A stretch of DNA of 21,233 nucleotides, from contig DASWFO010000086.1 in NCBI GenBank assembly GCA_036394195.1, positions 1 to 21,233 of the forward strand, given 5' to 3'. A program made the position numbers and the translations under genes. Position 1 is the stretch's first letter, and the number at the start of each line of letters is the position of its first letter. Positions 6,966 to 13,623 of the stretch are shown in pieces. The notes beneath the pieces are model-generated. The model was given only the letters and a program-made list of their open reading frames with translations, was not told the origin of the DNA and did not search any database. The stretch comes from DATJPD01 sp036394195. GTDB taxonomy: Bacteria; Pseudomonadota; Alphaproteobacteria; CACIAM-22H2.

Positions 6966-6994
6966 TTCGCGTCGGCCGTTTCGCGTCAGCCGTT
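6966..6994. repeat. Tandem 14-bp repeat in a divergent promoter region
   Basis: TTCGCGTCGGCCGT (6966-6979) is followed directly by TTCGCGTCAGCCGT (6980-6993), 13 of 14 bases identical. It lies between the divergent VOC gene and the small lipoprotein gene. The rest of the 264-bp gap (6876-7139) holds nothing else that I recognise. It could be a regulator site or simple slippage. Confidence 0.55.
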
Positions 6995-7139
6995 GCCGCC
7001 GCCGCCAATCGCCTGCACGGCCCCGGTGCTGCAGGTGCGAAGGGCCTTTGTGCCGGCTTCGGCATGCAGCCTCTACGGGAATAAGTCGCCACGGCCGCCG
7101 GTCAGGGTCATCGAGGGGTCGCGATGAACGGAGGACAGA

Positions 7140-7421
7140 ATGGTCAGGTCCACACGCGCGACGGTGGCGATGCTTGCAGTGGTGGCGCAGATCGGAATTG
7201 CCGGCTGCGCTCAGGAGCAGGTCACGGCGACGCCGGCCAATTGCGGCGAAGCGGTCAAGCAGGCTTGGGACAACATCGGACTTCGCGTTCAGCACGACGT
7301 GGGCAATACATCGCGCGAAAGCGCCAAGGCCCATCTCTATCTGGCGGAGCAGGCGTCGTCCGCCAGCGACGAGAAGGAATGCTGGCGCCAGTTCAACTGG
7401 TCGAAATACCTGGTGCGCTGA
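7140..7421 (+). CDS. Small hypothetical lipoprotein
   Basis: This 93-residue protein has a lipoprotein signal peptide with hydrophobic core AMLAVVAQIGI and lipobox IAGC, giving lipidation at C23 and probable membrane anchoring. The mature part (about 70 residues) is soluble and helical-looking (AVKQAWDNIGLRVQ, ESAKAHLYLAEQASSASDEKECWRQF) and contains two more cysteines, C35 and C86, that could form a disulfide. I do not recognise the family. GGAGG with a six-base gap before ATG 7140 is a convincing start. A 52-residue membrane protein gene follows after 37 bp on the same strand, so they are likely co-transcribed. Confidence 0.75.
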   Translation: MVRSTRATVAMLAVVAQIGIAGCAQEQVTATPANCGEAVKQAWDNIGLRVQHDVGNTSRESAKAHLYLAEQASSASDEKECWRQFNWSKYLVR

Positions 7422-7458
7422 GCCTGCCGGCAACGATGCCACGATACAGGAGGCCGAC

Positions 7459-7617
7459 ATGGAAGAAAGCTTGGGCTCGCGATCGCTGCACACCGACGCT
7501 CGTCTGGCGTCGTCCGCGGACGTCATTGTGATCGCGAGCCTGTGGGCGCTGGTGGCGGTGCTGCTGGCGGTGATCGCGATCGAACCGATGTTGACCGGGG
7601 CTCCGGCCGCGTGCTGA
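7459..7617 (+). CDS. Small single-span membrane protein
   Basis: This is a 52-residue protein. Residues 1-20 are polar, about 21-42 (DVIVIASLWALVAVLLAVIAIE) form one transmembrane helix, and ten residues follow, ending in Cys. CAGGAGG lies five bases before the ATG. It follows the small lipoprotein gene by 37 bp, so both products probably sit at the cytoplasmic membrane or envelope. No family is recognised. A protein this short would be missed by many gene callers. Confidence 0.65.
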   Translation: MEESLGSRSLHTDARLASSADVIVIASLWALVAVLLAVIAIEPMLTGAPAAC

Positions 7618-7629
7618 CCGCGGGGGCAC

Positions 7630-8145
7630 TCAGCCGGGCGGACCCGAAAGCGCCAGCAGGCGGCGCCCTGGCCGCGCCCCGGCTTGTCCGGTCGTCTGGA
7701 ACCCGGCTTTCGCCAGCACGCGCCAGGAGGCGAGGTTTTGCGGGTCGCATTCGGCCACGATCCGCCGCTCCGGCAGGCAGCGCCGCAGCGCGTCGACCAG
7801 CCCGCACAAGGCCTCGGTCGCGTAGCCCCGGCCATGACAGTCGCGGCCGAGCCAGTAGCCGACCTCGATCTCATGCTCACCGTGGAGATGCGCGCCGATC
7901 ACGCCGATGAGGGCGTCGTCCTCGCCCCGGCGGATCCCCAGCATGCGCTCGCTGGCGCCGGCGTTGCGCGCGACCAGCGCCTCGGCGTCGCGCAACGTGA
8001 AGGGGCTGGCGAGAAAATCGATGCGACGCGTGATCTCGGGATGGTCGGTCACGTCGCGCACCGCCGGCGCGTCATTGCCGGACAAGGGCGACAGGCGCAG
8101 CCGCGCCGTCGCGATCGGCGCCAGCGCGGCCAGCGTGTCAGCCAT
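7630..8145 (-). CDS. GNAT family N-acetyltransferase, RimJ/RimL-like
   Basis: This 171-residue protein has the acetyl-CoA-binding layout of the Acetyltransf_3 (RimJ/RimL) branch. The start ATARLRLSPLSGNDAPAVRDVTDHPEITR is typical of the branch. Motif A is VGYWLGRDCHGRGYATEALCGLVD (96-118), including the RxxGRG acetyl-CoA pyrophosphate loop. The C-terminal DPQNLASWRVLAKAGFQTTG (134-153) is the conserved late motif. The expected activity is transfer of acetyl from acetyl-CoA to an amine of a protein or small molecule; the target is unknown. The ATG overlaps the SDR stop codon (TGATG) and has no ribosome site of its own, so translation is probably coupled. The pairing with an SDR may be only transcriptional. 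Confidence 0.9.
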   Translation of the reverse strand: MADTLAALAPIATARLRLSPLSGNDAPAVRDVTDHPEITRRIDFLASPFTLRDAEALVARNAGASERMLGIRRGEDDALIGVIGAHLHGEHEIEVGYWLGRDCHGRGYATEALCGLVDALRRCLPERRIVAECDPQNLASWRVLAKAGFQTTGQAGARPGRRLLALSGPPG

Positions 8146-8912
8146 CAATGCATGCAGGCGCCGCCGTCGACGACGAGCGTCTGGCCAGTGATGAAGTCGC
8201 TGTCGGCGGATGCGAAGAAAACGATGGCGCCGACCAGGTCTTCGGGCGTCTGCATGCGCTTCAGGGCGCGGCCCGCGGCGGCGCCCTGGCGGTATTTGAC
8301 AATCTCGGCGTCGGGATTTTCCTCGCTGAGCGTGCTGCCGGGTGCGATGCAGTTCACGCAGATGCCGTCCTTTCCTACTTCCATCGCCAGCGTCCGCGTG
8401 AAGCCGAGAATGCCGGCCTTCGACGTCACGTAATGGATGCGGCTGGCCGCGGCCTTCAGCGCGGTGCCGGAGCTGATGTTGACGATCTTGCCGTAACCCT
8501 GCCGGCGCATCTGTGGGATCACGGCGCGGCAGGCCAGCCACGTGCCCTTGAGGTTGACGGTCATCATGCGGTCCCATTCGGCCGGGTCGATCTCGTCGAA
8601 CGGGGCGCGCGACATCGGAATCGTGGCGAAGATCGCCGCATTGTTGACCAGGATGTCGATGCGGCCGAAGGCCTCGACTGCATGCCTCGCCATGGCCTCG
8701 ACGCTGGCCGCATCGGCGACGTCGGTGCGCACCCCCAGCGCCCTGAATCCATCGCCGGACAGCTCGTCGGCCACCGCTCGCGCGGCGTCGCCGTCGAGCT
8801 CGGCGATGACGACGGCAGCCCCTTCGCGACCCAATCCGCGCGCATAGGCCTTGCCGATGCCGTGCCCGCCGCCCGTGACCACCGCGATGCGGTCCTTCAA
8901 TCTGCCCACCAT
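8145..8912 (-). CDS. Short-chain dehydrogenase/reductase (classical SDR)
   Basis: This is a 255-residue NAD(P)(H)-dependent oxidoreductase of the classical SDR family. It shows the cofactor-binding TGGGHGIG (13-20), D64 contacting the adenine ring, NNAA (90-93), N120, catalytic S148 in NISSG, Y161 and K165 in YVTSK, and the C-terminal TGQTLVVDGGA. An acidic residue ends the second strand (AELDGD), which usually means preference for NAD(H) over NADP(H). GGGAGG five bases before ATG 8912 fixes the start; an in-frame codon at 8954 is upstream of that site. It is upstream of, and overlaps, the GNAT gene by one base, and is divergent from the RidA gene. The substrate is unknown; a hydroxy-acid or ketone in secondary catabolism is likely. 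Confidence 0.93.
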   Translation of the reverse strand: MVGRLKDRIAVVTGGGHGIGKAYARGLGREGAAVVIAELDGDAARAVADELSGDGFRALGVRTDVADAASVEAMARHAVEAFGRIDILVNNAAIFATIPMSRAPFDEIDPAEWDRMMTVNLKGTWLACRAVIPQMRRQGYGKIVNISSGTALKAAASRIHYVTSKAGILGFTRTLAMEVGKDGICVNCIAPGSTLSEENPDAEIVKYRQGAAAGRALKRMQTPEDLVGAIVFFASADSDFITGQTLVVDGGACMH

Positions 8913-9074
8913 GTCGCCTCCCGCGCGGCGGGTTCTGTCGGGTGCACGCCGCAACTGCCGATCAGGGTAGAGGCAGCGCGCAGCGTGTCAAGCAACGGCG
9001 GCAGATGAATCCCTGGAGCGAGCCGAACTTTTCGTCTTAAGGTTCCGCAGGCTCGCAACCATCGGGAGGGACCC

Positions 9075-9458
9075 ATGTCGACACGCAAGATCGTCACGAC
9101 CGACAAAGTCACACCGCCGCGCGTTCCGCTGTCGCACGCGGTGACGGTCGGCAATCTCGTCTACGTCTCGGGTACCACGCCGTTCAAGCCCGGCACGACC
9201 GAAATGGCGACGGACTTCGAGGGTCAGATGCACCAGGTCATGGCGAATATCGGCGCCATCCTAGAGGCCGCGGGCAGCTCGTTCGACCACGTCGTGAAGG
9301 TGAACGTCATCCTGGTCGACATCGGCAACTTCAAGAAAATGAACGCCATCTACCGAACGTACTTCACGGAGGGGAATTATCCGGCCCGGACCACGATCGA
9401 GGCGAAGCTGGCGACCCCGGGGATGATGCTCGAGATCGAGTGCGTGGCCGAGGCGTGA
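9075..9458 (+). CDS. RidA family (YjgF/YER057c/UK114) protein
   Basis: This 127-residue protein belongs to the RidA superfamily of small trimeric enzymes that hydrolyse reactive enamines/imines, or in some branches act in ring-cleavage catabolism. Key residues align with RidA: YVSGTTPF near the start, R105 in NYPARTTI (the substrate carboxylate-binding Arg) and E122 in LEIECVA. GGGAGGG lies four bases before ATG 9075. It is divergent from the SDR gene across 162 bp that would hold both promoters. With the Arg present it could be an active deaminase, but catabolic RidA paralogues look alike in sequence. Confidence 0.92.
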   Translation: MSTRKIVTTDKVTPPRVPLSHAVTVGNLVYVSGTTPFKPGTTEMATDFEGQMHQVMANIGAILEAAGSSFDHVVKVNVILVDIGNFKKMNAIYRTYFTEGNYPARTTIEAKLATPGMMLEIECVAEA

Positions 9459-9553
9459 GATGGCCTTTCTCTTGAACGGGGAGGCTCAACTGCCGCTATA
9501 AGCCTAATCAGCACCGTTAACTTAACACATGCTAATGCAGCCGTCACAGTCTC

Positions 9554-9582
9554 TTGACAAATCTACTCATAATTGCCAGATT
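9554..9582 (+). promoter_or_regulatory. Candidate sigma-70-like promoter for the RHH gene
   Basis: A perfect TTGACA (9554-9559) is followed 17 bases later by CAGATT (9577-9582), a poor -10 match (3 of 6). It lies 36 bp before the RHH gene start, in an AT-richer patch (about 9500-9585) that contrasts with neighbouring coding DNA. The -35 box is convincing; the -10 is not. Confidence 0.35.
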
Positions 9583-9617
9583 GGCGGCGGGACAACAATT
9601 GGCGCCGGAGACCCGCC

Positions 9618-9848
9618 ATGGCCAAAAAGACCGTGATCGATAGCAAGCGCGTCACCCGCCTGCAGGTGATGCTCACTTTGGACGAACTGCGCGCTCTGGA
9701 CGATTTCAGGTTTCAGAAGCGCATGCCGACGCGCGCCGCGGCGATCCGCGAGATCCTGCGTCGAGGGCTCGCCGCCGACGGCTTTGGGCTTGCCGACTCT
9801 GCGGCGCGCTCAAAGGATTTCGGCGTCGTGCACCAGGCCGGCGACTGA
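9618..9848 (+). CDS. Ribbon-helix-helix DNA-binding protein
   Basis: This is a 76-residue protein. Residues 11-45 fit the ribbon-helix-helix (MetJ/Arc) fold: a beta strand RLQVMLT, helix A DELRALDDFRFQKRM, the turn PTR, and helix B AAAIREILRRGLA. Such proteins dimerise and insert the paired strands into the DNA major groove. The tail (about 47-76) is short and not conserved to my knowledge. GGAG seven bases before ATG 9618 supports the start. No toxin gene is adjacent, so a solo regulator fits better than an antitoxin. It ends 21 bp from the convergent HemP gene. Confidence 0.8.
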   Translation: MAKKTVIDSKRVTRLQVMLTLDELRALDDFRFQKRMPTRAAAIREILRRGLAADGFGLADSAARSKDFGVVHQAGD

Positions 9849-9869
9849 TGGTGCACCGCTGGATACAGC

Positions 9870-10049
9870 TTATTTGGTCAGGAGCAGCTTGCCGTTGCTT
9901 GTGACGCGCAGCCGGTAATCCTGGCCGCGATGCTCGATGATCACCTCGCGGCTGCCCGCCATGATCGAGTCCAGGGGCAGGCGCCGCACCGGTGGAGCGG
10001 CCGGCGTGGCTCGGGAGCGGCCTAGCTCGGTGTGCGGGTCGGTCGGCAT
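9870..10049 (-). CDS. hemP: Hemin uptake protein HemP/HmuP
   Basis: This 59-residue protein matches the HemP family (PF10636) very well from residue 26 to its end: LDSIMAGSREVIIEHRGQDY followed by RLRVTSNGKLLLTK at the extreme C-terminus. In Bradyrhizobium the homologue HmuP assists the iron regulator Irr in activating heme-uptake genes. Residues 1-25 are Pro/Ala/Arg-rich and probably disordered. The gene is short and has no strong ribosome site, so the exact start is less certain than the identity. The expected neighbours (heme receptor, ABC transporter, TonB/ExbBD) are absent; it lies between a class II aldolase gene and a convergent RHH gene. An AT-rich stretch around 10084-10098 (TGATAATTAATCGCA) upstream could hold an iron-responsive site, but it does not clearly match a known box. 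Confidence 0.88.
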   Translation of the reverse strand: MPTDPHTELGRSRATPAAPPVRRLPLDSIMAGSREVIIEHRGQDYRLRVTSNGKLLLTK

Positions 10050-10117
10050 GCGGAGGTTGTAACGGAGCGCCCACCGACCTGCAACTGATAATTAATCGCA
10101 GAAGCGGCGGGCGGCGC

Positions 10118-10849
10118 TCATAGGCGGTTGCGCCGCTCGAGCGCCTCGCGCTTCCACAGGTCCCACGGCCGGTGCAGGGACGTGTCGTTGCGCTGTTCGG
10201 CCTGGGCCGCTTCCTCCGGCAAGAGATAGTTCACATCGCCGAGACGCAGCGCCTCGGCCTGGAGGCGGGCGTTCATCGTCGCGTAGATGGCGCGATAGAC
10301 GGATTGCTGCAGCGACTTGCCGACGACCGTGGCGCCGTGACCGCGCATCAGCACGAACGGCTTGCCGTTCAGGGTTTTGGCGAGGGCGCGGCCGAGATCG
10401 GGCGTGCGGATGAGCATGTCGGTGATTCCGGCCGCTTCGCGGATCTCGAACACCGGAGCGCCGGCGCCGAGGAAAGCGCCCATGTGATAGATCGGCCGCA
10501 GCTTCGTCGACGTGACGCCGAACGGAATCAACGGCGGCGCGTGAGTATGGACCACCGACATCACGTCGGGGCGCGCCTTGTAGATCTCGCCGTGGATGAA
10601 GCGTTCGCTGTAGTAGCGCTTGCCGATGTCGACCACGGGCTGGCTGTCGAGATCGAAGTCCAGGACCTCGGCTTCGGTCACCAGGCCAGGCGCCATGTGT
10701 CGCGCCATCACGTATTTGGACGGGTCCTTGTCGTGCCGGACGCTGACATGGCCGAAGCCGTCGAGCACGTCTTCGTCGTACAGAATCCAGTTGGCGACCA
10801 CCAGATCGGCGATCAGCTCGGGCGAGCAGGTGGCGAGTTGGGACGGCAT
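10118..10849 (-). CDS. Class II aldolase/adducin family protein
   Basis: This 243-residue cytosolic protein has the zinc site of the L-fuculose-phosphate aldolase family: E88 in RFIHGEIY, H101 and H103 in VVHTHAPP, and H171 in LMRGHGATVVG. Early residues WILYDEDVLDGFGHVSVR also fit. Members include sugar-phosphate aldolases, 4-epimerases and decarboxylating or demethoxylating branches acting on aromatic or keto acids. The absence of sugar-kinase neighbours leaves the substrate open. The start at ATG 10849 is preferred for GGAG eight bases upstream; ATG 10867 lacks one. HemP follows 68 bp downstream on the same strand. The next gene on the same strand upstream is separated by a hairpin terminator, so this is a new transcription unit. 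Confidence 0.9.
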   Translation of the reverse strand: MPSQLATCSPELIADLVVANWILYDEDVLDGFGHVSVRHDKDPSKYVMARHMAPGLVTEAEVLDFDLDSQPVVDIGKRYYSERFIHGEIYKARPDVMSVVHTHAPPLIPFGVTSTKLRPIYHMGAFLGAGAPVFEIREAAGITDMLIRTPDLGRALAKTLNGKPFVLMRGHGATVVGKSLQQSVYRAIYATMNARLQAEALRLGDVNYLLPEEAAQAEQRNDTSLHRPWDLWKREALERRNRL

Positions 10850-10927
10850 TGCGTGCACTCCGGTCATCGGTAACGATGGCCGGAGTATAGGCGGGACGCG
10901 GCTTCGCGGGCAGGCCCTGAAAAGGCT

Positions 10928-10957
10928 CGGGCCCGCGGCATCGCCGGCGGGCCCGAA
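10928..10957 (-). terminator. Probable intrinsic terminator after the acidic-tail gene
   Basis: Ten-base perfect arms TCGGGCCCGC (10928-10937) and GCGGGCCCGA (10948-10957) flank a ten-base loop. On the minus strand the stem is followed by GAGCCTTTTC, a modest U-tract after a short gap. It sits 45 bp beyond the stop of the minus-strand 68-residue gene and just before the aldolase gene. Confidence 0.6.
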
Positions 10958-11001
10958 AAACGATCGTCAGCCCTCGTCGGGGCCGAAATGGTCGATGCTA
11001 C

Positions 11002-11208
11002 TCAGGCGAGGCTTGCCTCTTCTTCTTCCTCGTCCTCTCGCGCATTCTTAGCGCGGGCTTCCAGCCTTGCCCGCACGCGGGCGGCATGGGCATCCGAGGC
11101 CTTGACGGCCTTCCACGCGTCCTCGAATGCTGGCACGTGCGCGCGCAACCACGCGATCTGGTTCGGGCCCAGCCCGCCGCCGACACGACCTACGACTGAG
11201 TCACTCAT
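11002..11208 (-). CDS. Small hypothetical protein with acidic C-terminus
   Basis: This 68-residue cytosolic protein has a helical body (LGPNQIAWLRAHVPAFEDAWKAVKASDAHAARVRARLEARAKNA) and a strongly acidic end, RE-DEEEEEASLA. AGGAGG six bases before ATG 11208 makes the start convincing. I do not recognise a family. The gene is divergent from another small hypothetical gene at 11609 across a 400-bp structured gap. Confidence 0.65.
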   Translation of the reverse strand: MSDSVVGRVGGGLGPNQIAWLRAHVPAFEDAWKAVKASDAHAARVRARLEARAKNAREDEEEEEASLA

Positions 11209-11608
11209 GGCAACCTCCTGAGCAGATGATGGCCCGATCCGGCTCGTGACGGTGGGCATTTGAGACAAACGTATGGGGACGATATTGGGATTGTCCTGGG
11301 GCCTTTCAGTGGCGGGACGACGACAAACTCGGGCAGGCTGTGACAAATTTGAGCCTGCCTCCTGTCACATCGGGAGCAAAAGCAATCGTGACGTCCCACT
11401 CCCGCCTGCGCCTAGTAGGCGGGACAAGACTCGCTCACAAGACCATGGGAAACCTGCACACCTTATAGTCACCAGCAGAGTTCCGTGCCGTTGACAGCGT
11501 GCGGCGCTGTTTATTAATTGTGGCGTTGCGGTCTGCCGAACGGCGAAGGCTCGATCGAAGCCGCCGCGGCGACCGGCACCGGAGAATTCCGGACGCCAGG
11601 AGGAGGTC
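11209..11608. other. 400-bp intergenic region with hairpins, no gene supported
   Basis: This is the longest non-coding stretch in the window and is clearly less GC-rich than the genes. It contains an 8-bp stem GGCAGGCT/AGCCTGCC (11332-11339 and 11352-11359), an overlapping TGTGACA/TGTCACA inverted repeat (11339-11345 and 11363-11369), and a stem TCCCGCCT/AGGCGGGA (11400-11407 and 11417-11424). The first two cannot form together, so alternative structures are possible. A candidate promoter lies at its right end. Possible uses are an operator cluster or a small RNA; neither is shown. Confidence 0.4.
11491..11518 (+). promoter_or_regulatory. Candidate sigma-70-like promoter for the 86-residue gene
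   Basis: TTGACA (11491-11496) is a perfect -35. ATTAAT (11513-11518, 16-base spacer, 4 of 6) or TATTAA (15-base spacer, 4 of 6) could be the -10. It lies about 90 bp before the ATG at 11609, leaving an untranslated leader of roughly 80 bases. Confidence 0.4.
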
Positions 11609-11869
11609 ATGATGCATTCGGAGCCTGAGGCTTGCGCGGGAATCGTGCGTGTCCGCGCATTCGTCGATCACTTCACGCTGTGGATGAAGGAAACCTCGGC
11701 TGCCGGTCGCGACGATCCGACGCTGGCGGCGTCGCTCGTCGATCTGATGAAAGGCCGGCTGGAAGCCGATCTCGACGACTTCATCGAGGCCGAGCTGCGA
11801 CTGCGCGCGTTCGAACGCCGGGCTCCGGACCAGGAGCCGTTCCTCCAGCTGATCGACAAAGCCGGTTGA
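11609..11869 (+). CDS. Small hypothetical acidic helical protein
   Basis: This is an 86-residue, acidic, cytosolic and apparently all-helical protein: VRAFVDHFTLWMKETSAA, then DDPTLAASLVDLMKGRLEADLDDFIEAELRLRAFERR. I do not recognise a family. Two consecutive AGGAGG-type sites (11598-11606) precede two tandem ATG codons (11609 and 11612); either may be used, with the first assumed here. It stands alone, convergent with the ROK gene and divergent from the acidic-tail gene. Confidence 0.65.
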   Translation: MMHSEPEACAGIVRVRAFVDHFTLWMKETSAAGRDDPTLAASLVDLMKGRLEADLDDFIEAELRLRAFERRAPDQEPFLQLIDKAG

Positions 11870-11899
11870 GCCAGGCAGGCCGCGCACCATCGCGGCGGC

Positions 11900-13015
11900 C
11901 TAATCGCGTTTCGCGTCGCGCGCCTTGGCTAGCGAGGTGAACCGCGCATTGCCGAGCCCCGTGCCCAGCGTCATCACACCCCAGTGCTCGACCTCGCGCA
12001 TGAACGGCGCTTCGCTCAAGCCCTGGACCACGGCATCGTTGTGCATGATGAACACCGCGCTGTGCTCGCCGATGGTCGGAATCAGCTCGTGCAGCTGGTG
12101 CGGCAAATTGAAGTTCTTGCTCTCCCAGTTCCCGGGCAGGTTCTGGGCGCCGCGCTCGATCGAGCCGTCTTCGCGGATCAGCCCCGGGCAGCCGATGCCG
12201 ACGAACGGCGCCAGTTTCAGCTTCTTCTTGCCGGCGTGGTCGATGAGACTGCGCAGCATCTTCGCCAGGCGCTCGACCGCCTCGTCGCGTTTCGGCTTTT
12301 CCTTTTCATCGGCGTAGCACCAGCGCTCGATCTCCGCCACGCCGGCCTTGGTCAAGTCCGGCGCTTTCTTGAGCTTCAAGTCGACGATGCCGGCGCGGAT
12401 GTTCGAGCCGCCGATGTCGACGCCGAGAATCGCATCGTGGCCCTCGAGGATCCACGAGGGCGCCAGGTTTGCAGCGCCGATCAGGCCCGCCTCATCGGGA
12501 TGATGGCGGATCGCCTTCATCTCGATTTCGCAGCCGTCGGCCTTGAGCAGCACCGCGGCGCGGCCGGTCGCCACCTCGCCGACGCGGCTTTTCCGCAAAC
12601 CACCGCCGACAACGATGCACTGCGTGTCCCGCCAGGCTTTGCTCCGCAGGAAGCGGCGCACCACCGTGGCGAATTCCTGGGCGAACTCCTCGATGACGCT
12701 CTGAACAAGCCCGGCTTCTTCCGGATCGCCTTCGACCAGAAGCTTGTCGAGTTTCTTCTTCTTGACGTTGTCGGCGGAGCCGAGCGGGTCCTCACCGACC
12801 CGGCGCACCCTTTCGCGCAACTCCGCGAGGATGACGTGGAATGCGCGGTTGCTGGCGCGGTCGCCGACGAAGCCGTCGGGGTCGCGCATCTCGTCGTTAT
12901 AGGTGTCGACCCGGACCAGCGGCAGTTGCGTGGCACCGTGGCTCAGGACCGCCGGGCTTGCATTCAGCTTCAGCTTTTCGCCGTTTCGCTTCTTCGGCAT
13001 TCGCCGCGACGACAT
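11900..13015 (-). CDS. ROK family protein with circularly permuted halves
   Basis: This 371-residue protein contains all the main ROK (repressor/ORF/kinase) signatures, but in swapped order. Residues 1-190 look like the C-terminal lobe: the nucleotide-loop VVGGGL (135-140) and DEAGLIGAANL (174-184). Residues 195-360 look like the N-terminal lobe: phosphate-binding VDIGGSN (199-205), GIGCPGLI (273-280), NLPGNW (292-297), catalytic D327 in HNDA, and TLGTGLGNA (349-357). The usual Cys-rich ROK zinc motif is not seen. All ATP- and sugar-binding motifs are present, so a sugar or amino-sugar kinase activity is plausible; there is no helix-turn-helix, so it is not a ROK repressor. The start is uncertain: ATG 13015 has a weak GAG upstream, and ATG 13000 and TTG 13063 are in frame. 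Confidence 0.85.
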   Translation of the reverse strand: MSSRRMPKKRNGEKLKLNASPAVLSHGATQLPLVRVDTYNDEMRDPDGFVGDRASNRAFHVILAELRERVRRVGEDPLGSADNVKKKKLDKLLVEGDPEEAGLVQSVIEEFAQEFATVVRRFLRSKAWRDTQCIVVGGGLRKSRVGEVATGRAAVLLKADGCEIEMKAIRHHPDEAGLIGAANLAPSWILEGHDAILGVDIGGSNIRAGIVDLKLKKAPDLTKAGVAEIERWCYADEKEKPKRDEAVERLAKMLRSLIDHAGKKKLKLAPFVGIGCPGLIREDGSIERGAQNLPGNWESKNFNLPHQLHELIPTIGEHSAVFIMHNDAVVQGLSEAPFMREVEHWGVMTLGTGLGNARFTSLAKARDAKRD

Positions 13016-13114
13016 GGATGAACTCAAAACGCGGCGACGAGGAGAAAAGCCATGATCGGTCAACGGCCTTGTGACGGCTTGGTTCCGTCAGAGCTGAGGT
13101 CGCCGCAGGCCGCC

Positions 13115-13396
13115 TCAGGGCAAGCCAGCTTCACGGAACTCGGGTTGCGATAGGACCTGCATCCTGAATACGAGATTCACCGGCGCCGACCTGTACTGCT
13201 CGGTGAACTGCGAGCTCGGATGATGGACTCGCGCCGCTTCGATCAGCCACTCTTCGACCTCTGTCCATCGCCGTAACACGGCATGGGCCCGGAAGCCGTT
13301 CTTGGCATCCCCCAGGCGCACCTCGAAGCCGGCGTCCCAGAATGCCTCGATGATGAAATTAATCTCGTTGTCGTATAGGTCTTGGATAACGCTCAT
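13115..13396 (-). CDS. Conserved-looking hypothetical protein
   Basis: This is a 93-residue cytosolic protein, rich in aromatic residues (NEINFIIEAFWDAGFEVRLGD, RRWTEVEEWLIEAA) and without signal peptide or membrane segment. It gives the impression of a small conserved alphaproteobacterial family, but I cannot name it. No good ribosome site precedes ATG 13396, which lowers confidence in the start. It lies upstream of the ROK gene on the same strand with a 99-bp gap. The 227 bases between this gene and the cupin at 13624 hold no feature beyond an AT-rich TTTTTT tract near 13428 and are presumably promoter DNA. Confidence 0.6.
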   Translation of the reverse strand: MSVIQDLYDNEINFIIEAFWDAGFEVRLGDAKNGFRAHAVLRRWTEVEEWLIEAARVHHPSSQFTEQYRSAPVNLVFRMQVLSQPEFREAGLP

Positions 13397-13623
13397 AGCA
13401 GTAGGCTGCGCAATGGGGGTTGAATTTTTTCAGGGCGCACGGGAGTCCCCGCGCGCTTTGGACGGTGTCGCACCCAGTGACTTGATCGCTTACTGAATTG
13501 AACAAATGGGCTGCTGCCCGGTTCCGCCGTAGGCGGACAAAATTAACGTACCGCCGGCTGGCTCGCTGGGCACGGCGCTGCCACACTTGCGGCGGCGAAC
13601 TTGCTGAAAGGGAACGAGACGAC

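Noticed and set aside
9618..9848. RHH protein as an antitoxin
   Set aside because: No toxin-like gene overlaps or follows it; the neighbour is a convergent HemP gene.
11273..11494. 73-codon plus-strand ORF in the 400-bp intergenic region
   Set aside because: No ribosome site, coding bias unlike neighbours, and it runs through three inverted repeats.
11984..13021. 345-codon plus-strand open frame opposite the ROK gene
   Set aside because: The minus frame carries all ROK motifs; the plus frame is a compositional shadow.
13051..13152. 33-codon plus-strand ORF with an AGGAG site (MIGQRPCDGLVP...)
   Set aside because: The ribosome-site match is good, but it overlaps the end of the convergent hypothetical gene, has no recognisable features and the match could be chance.
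13498..13623. N-terminal extension of the cupin gene to ATG 13498
   Set aside because: The 42 extra residues are Arg-rich and unlike a cupin start or a signal peptide; ATG 13624 fits better.
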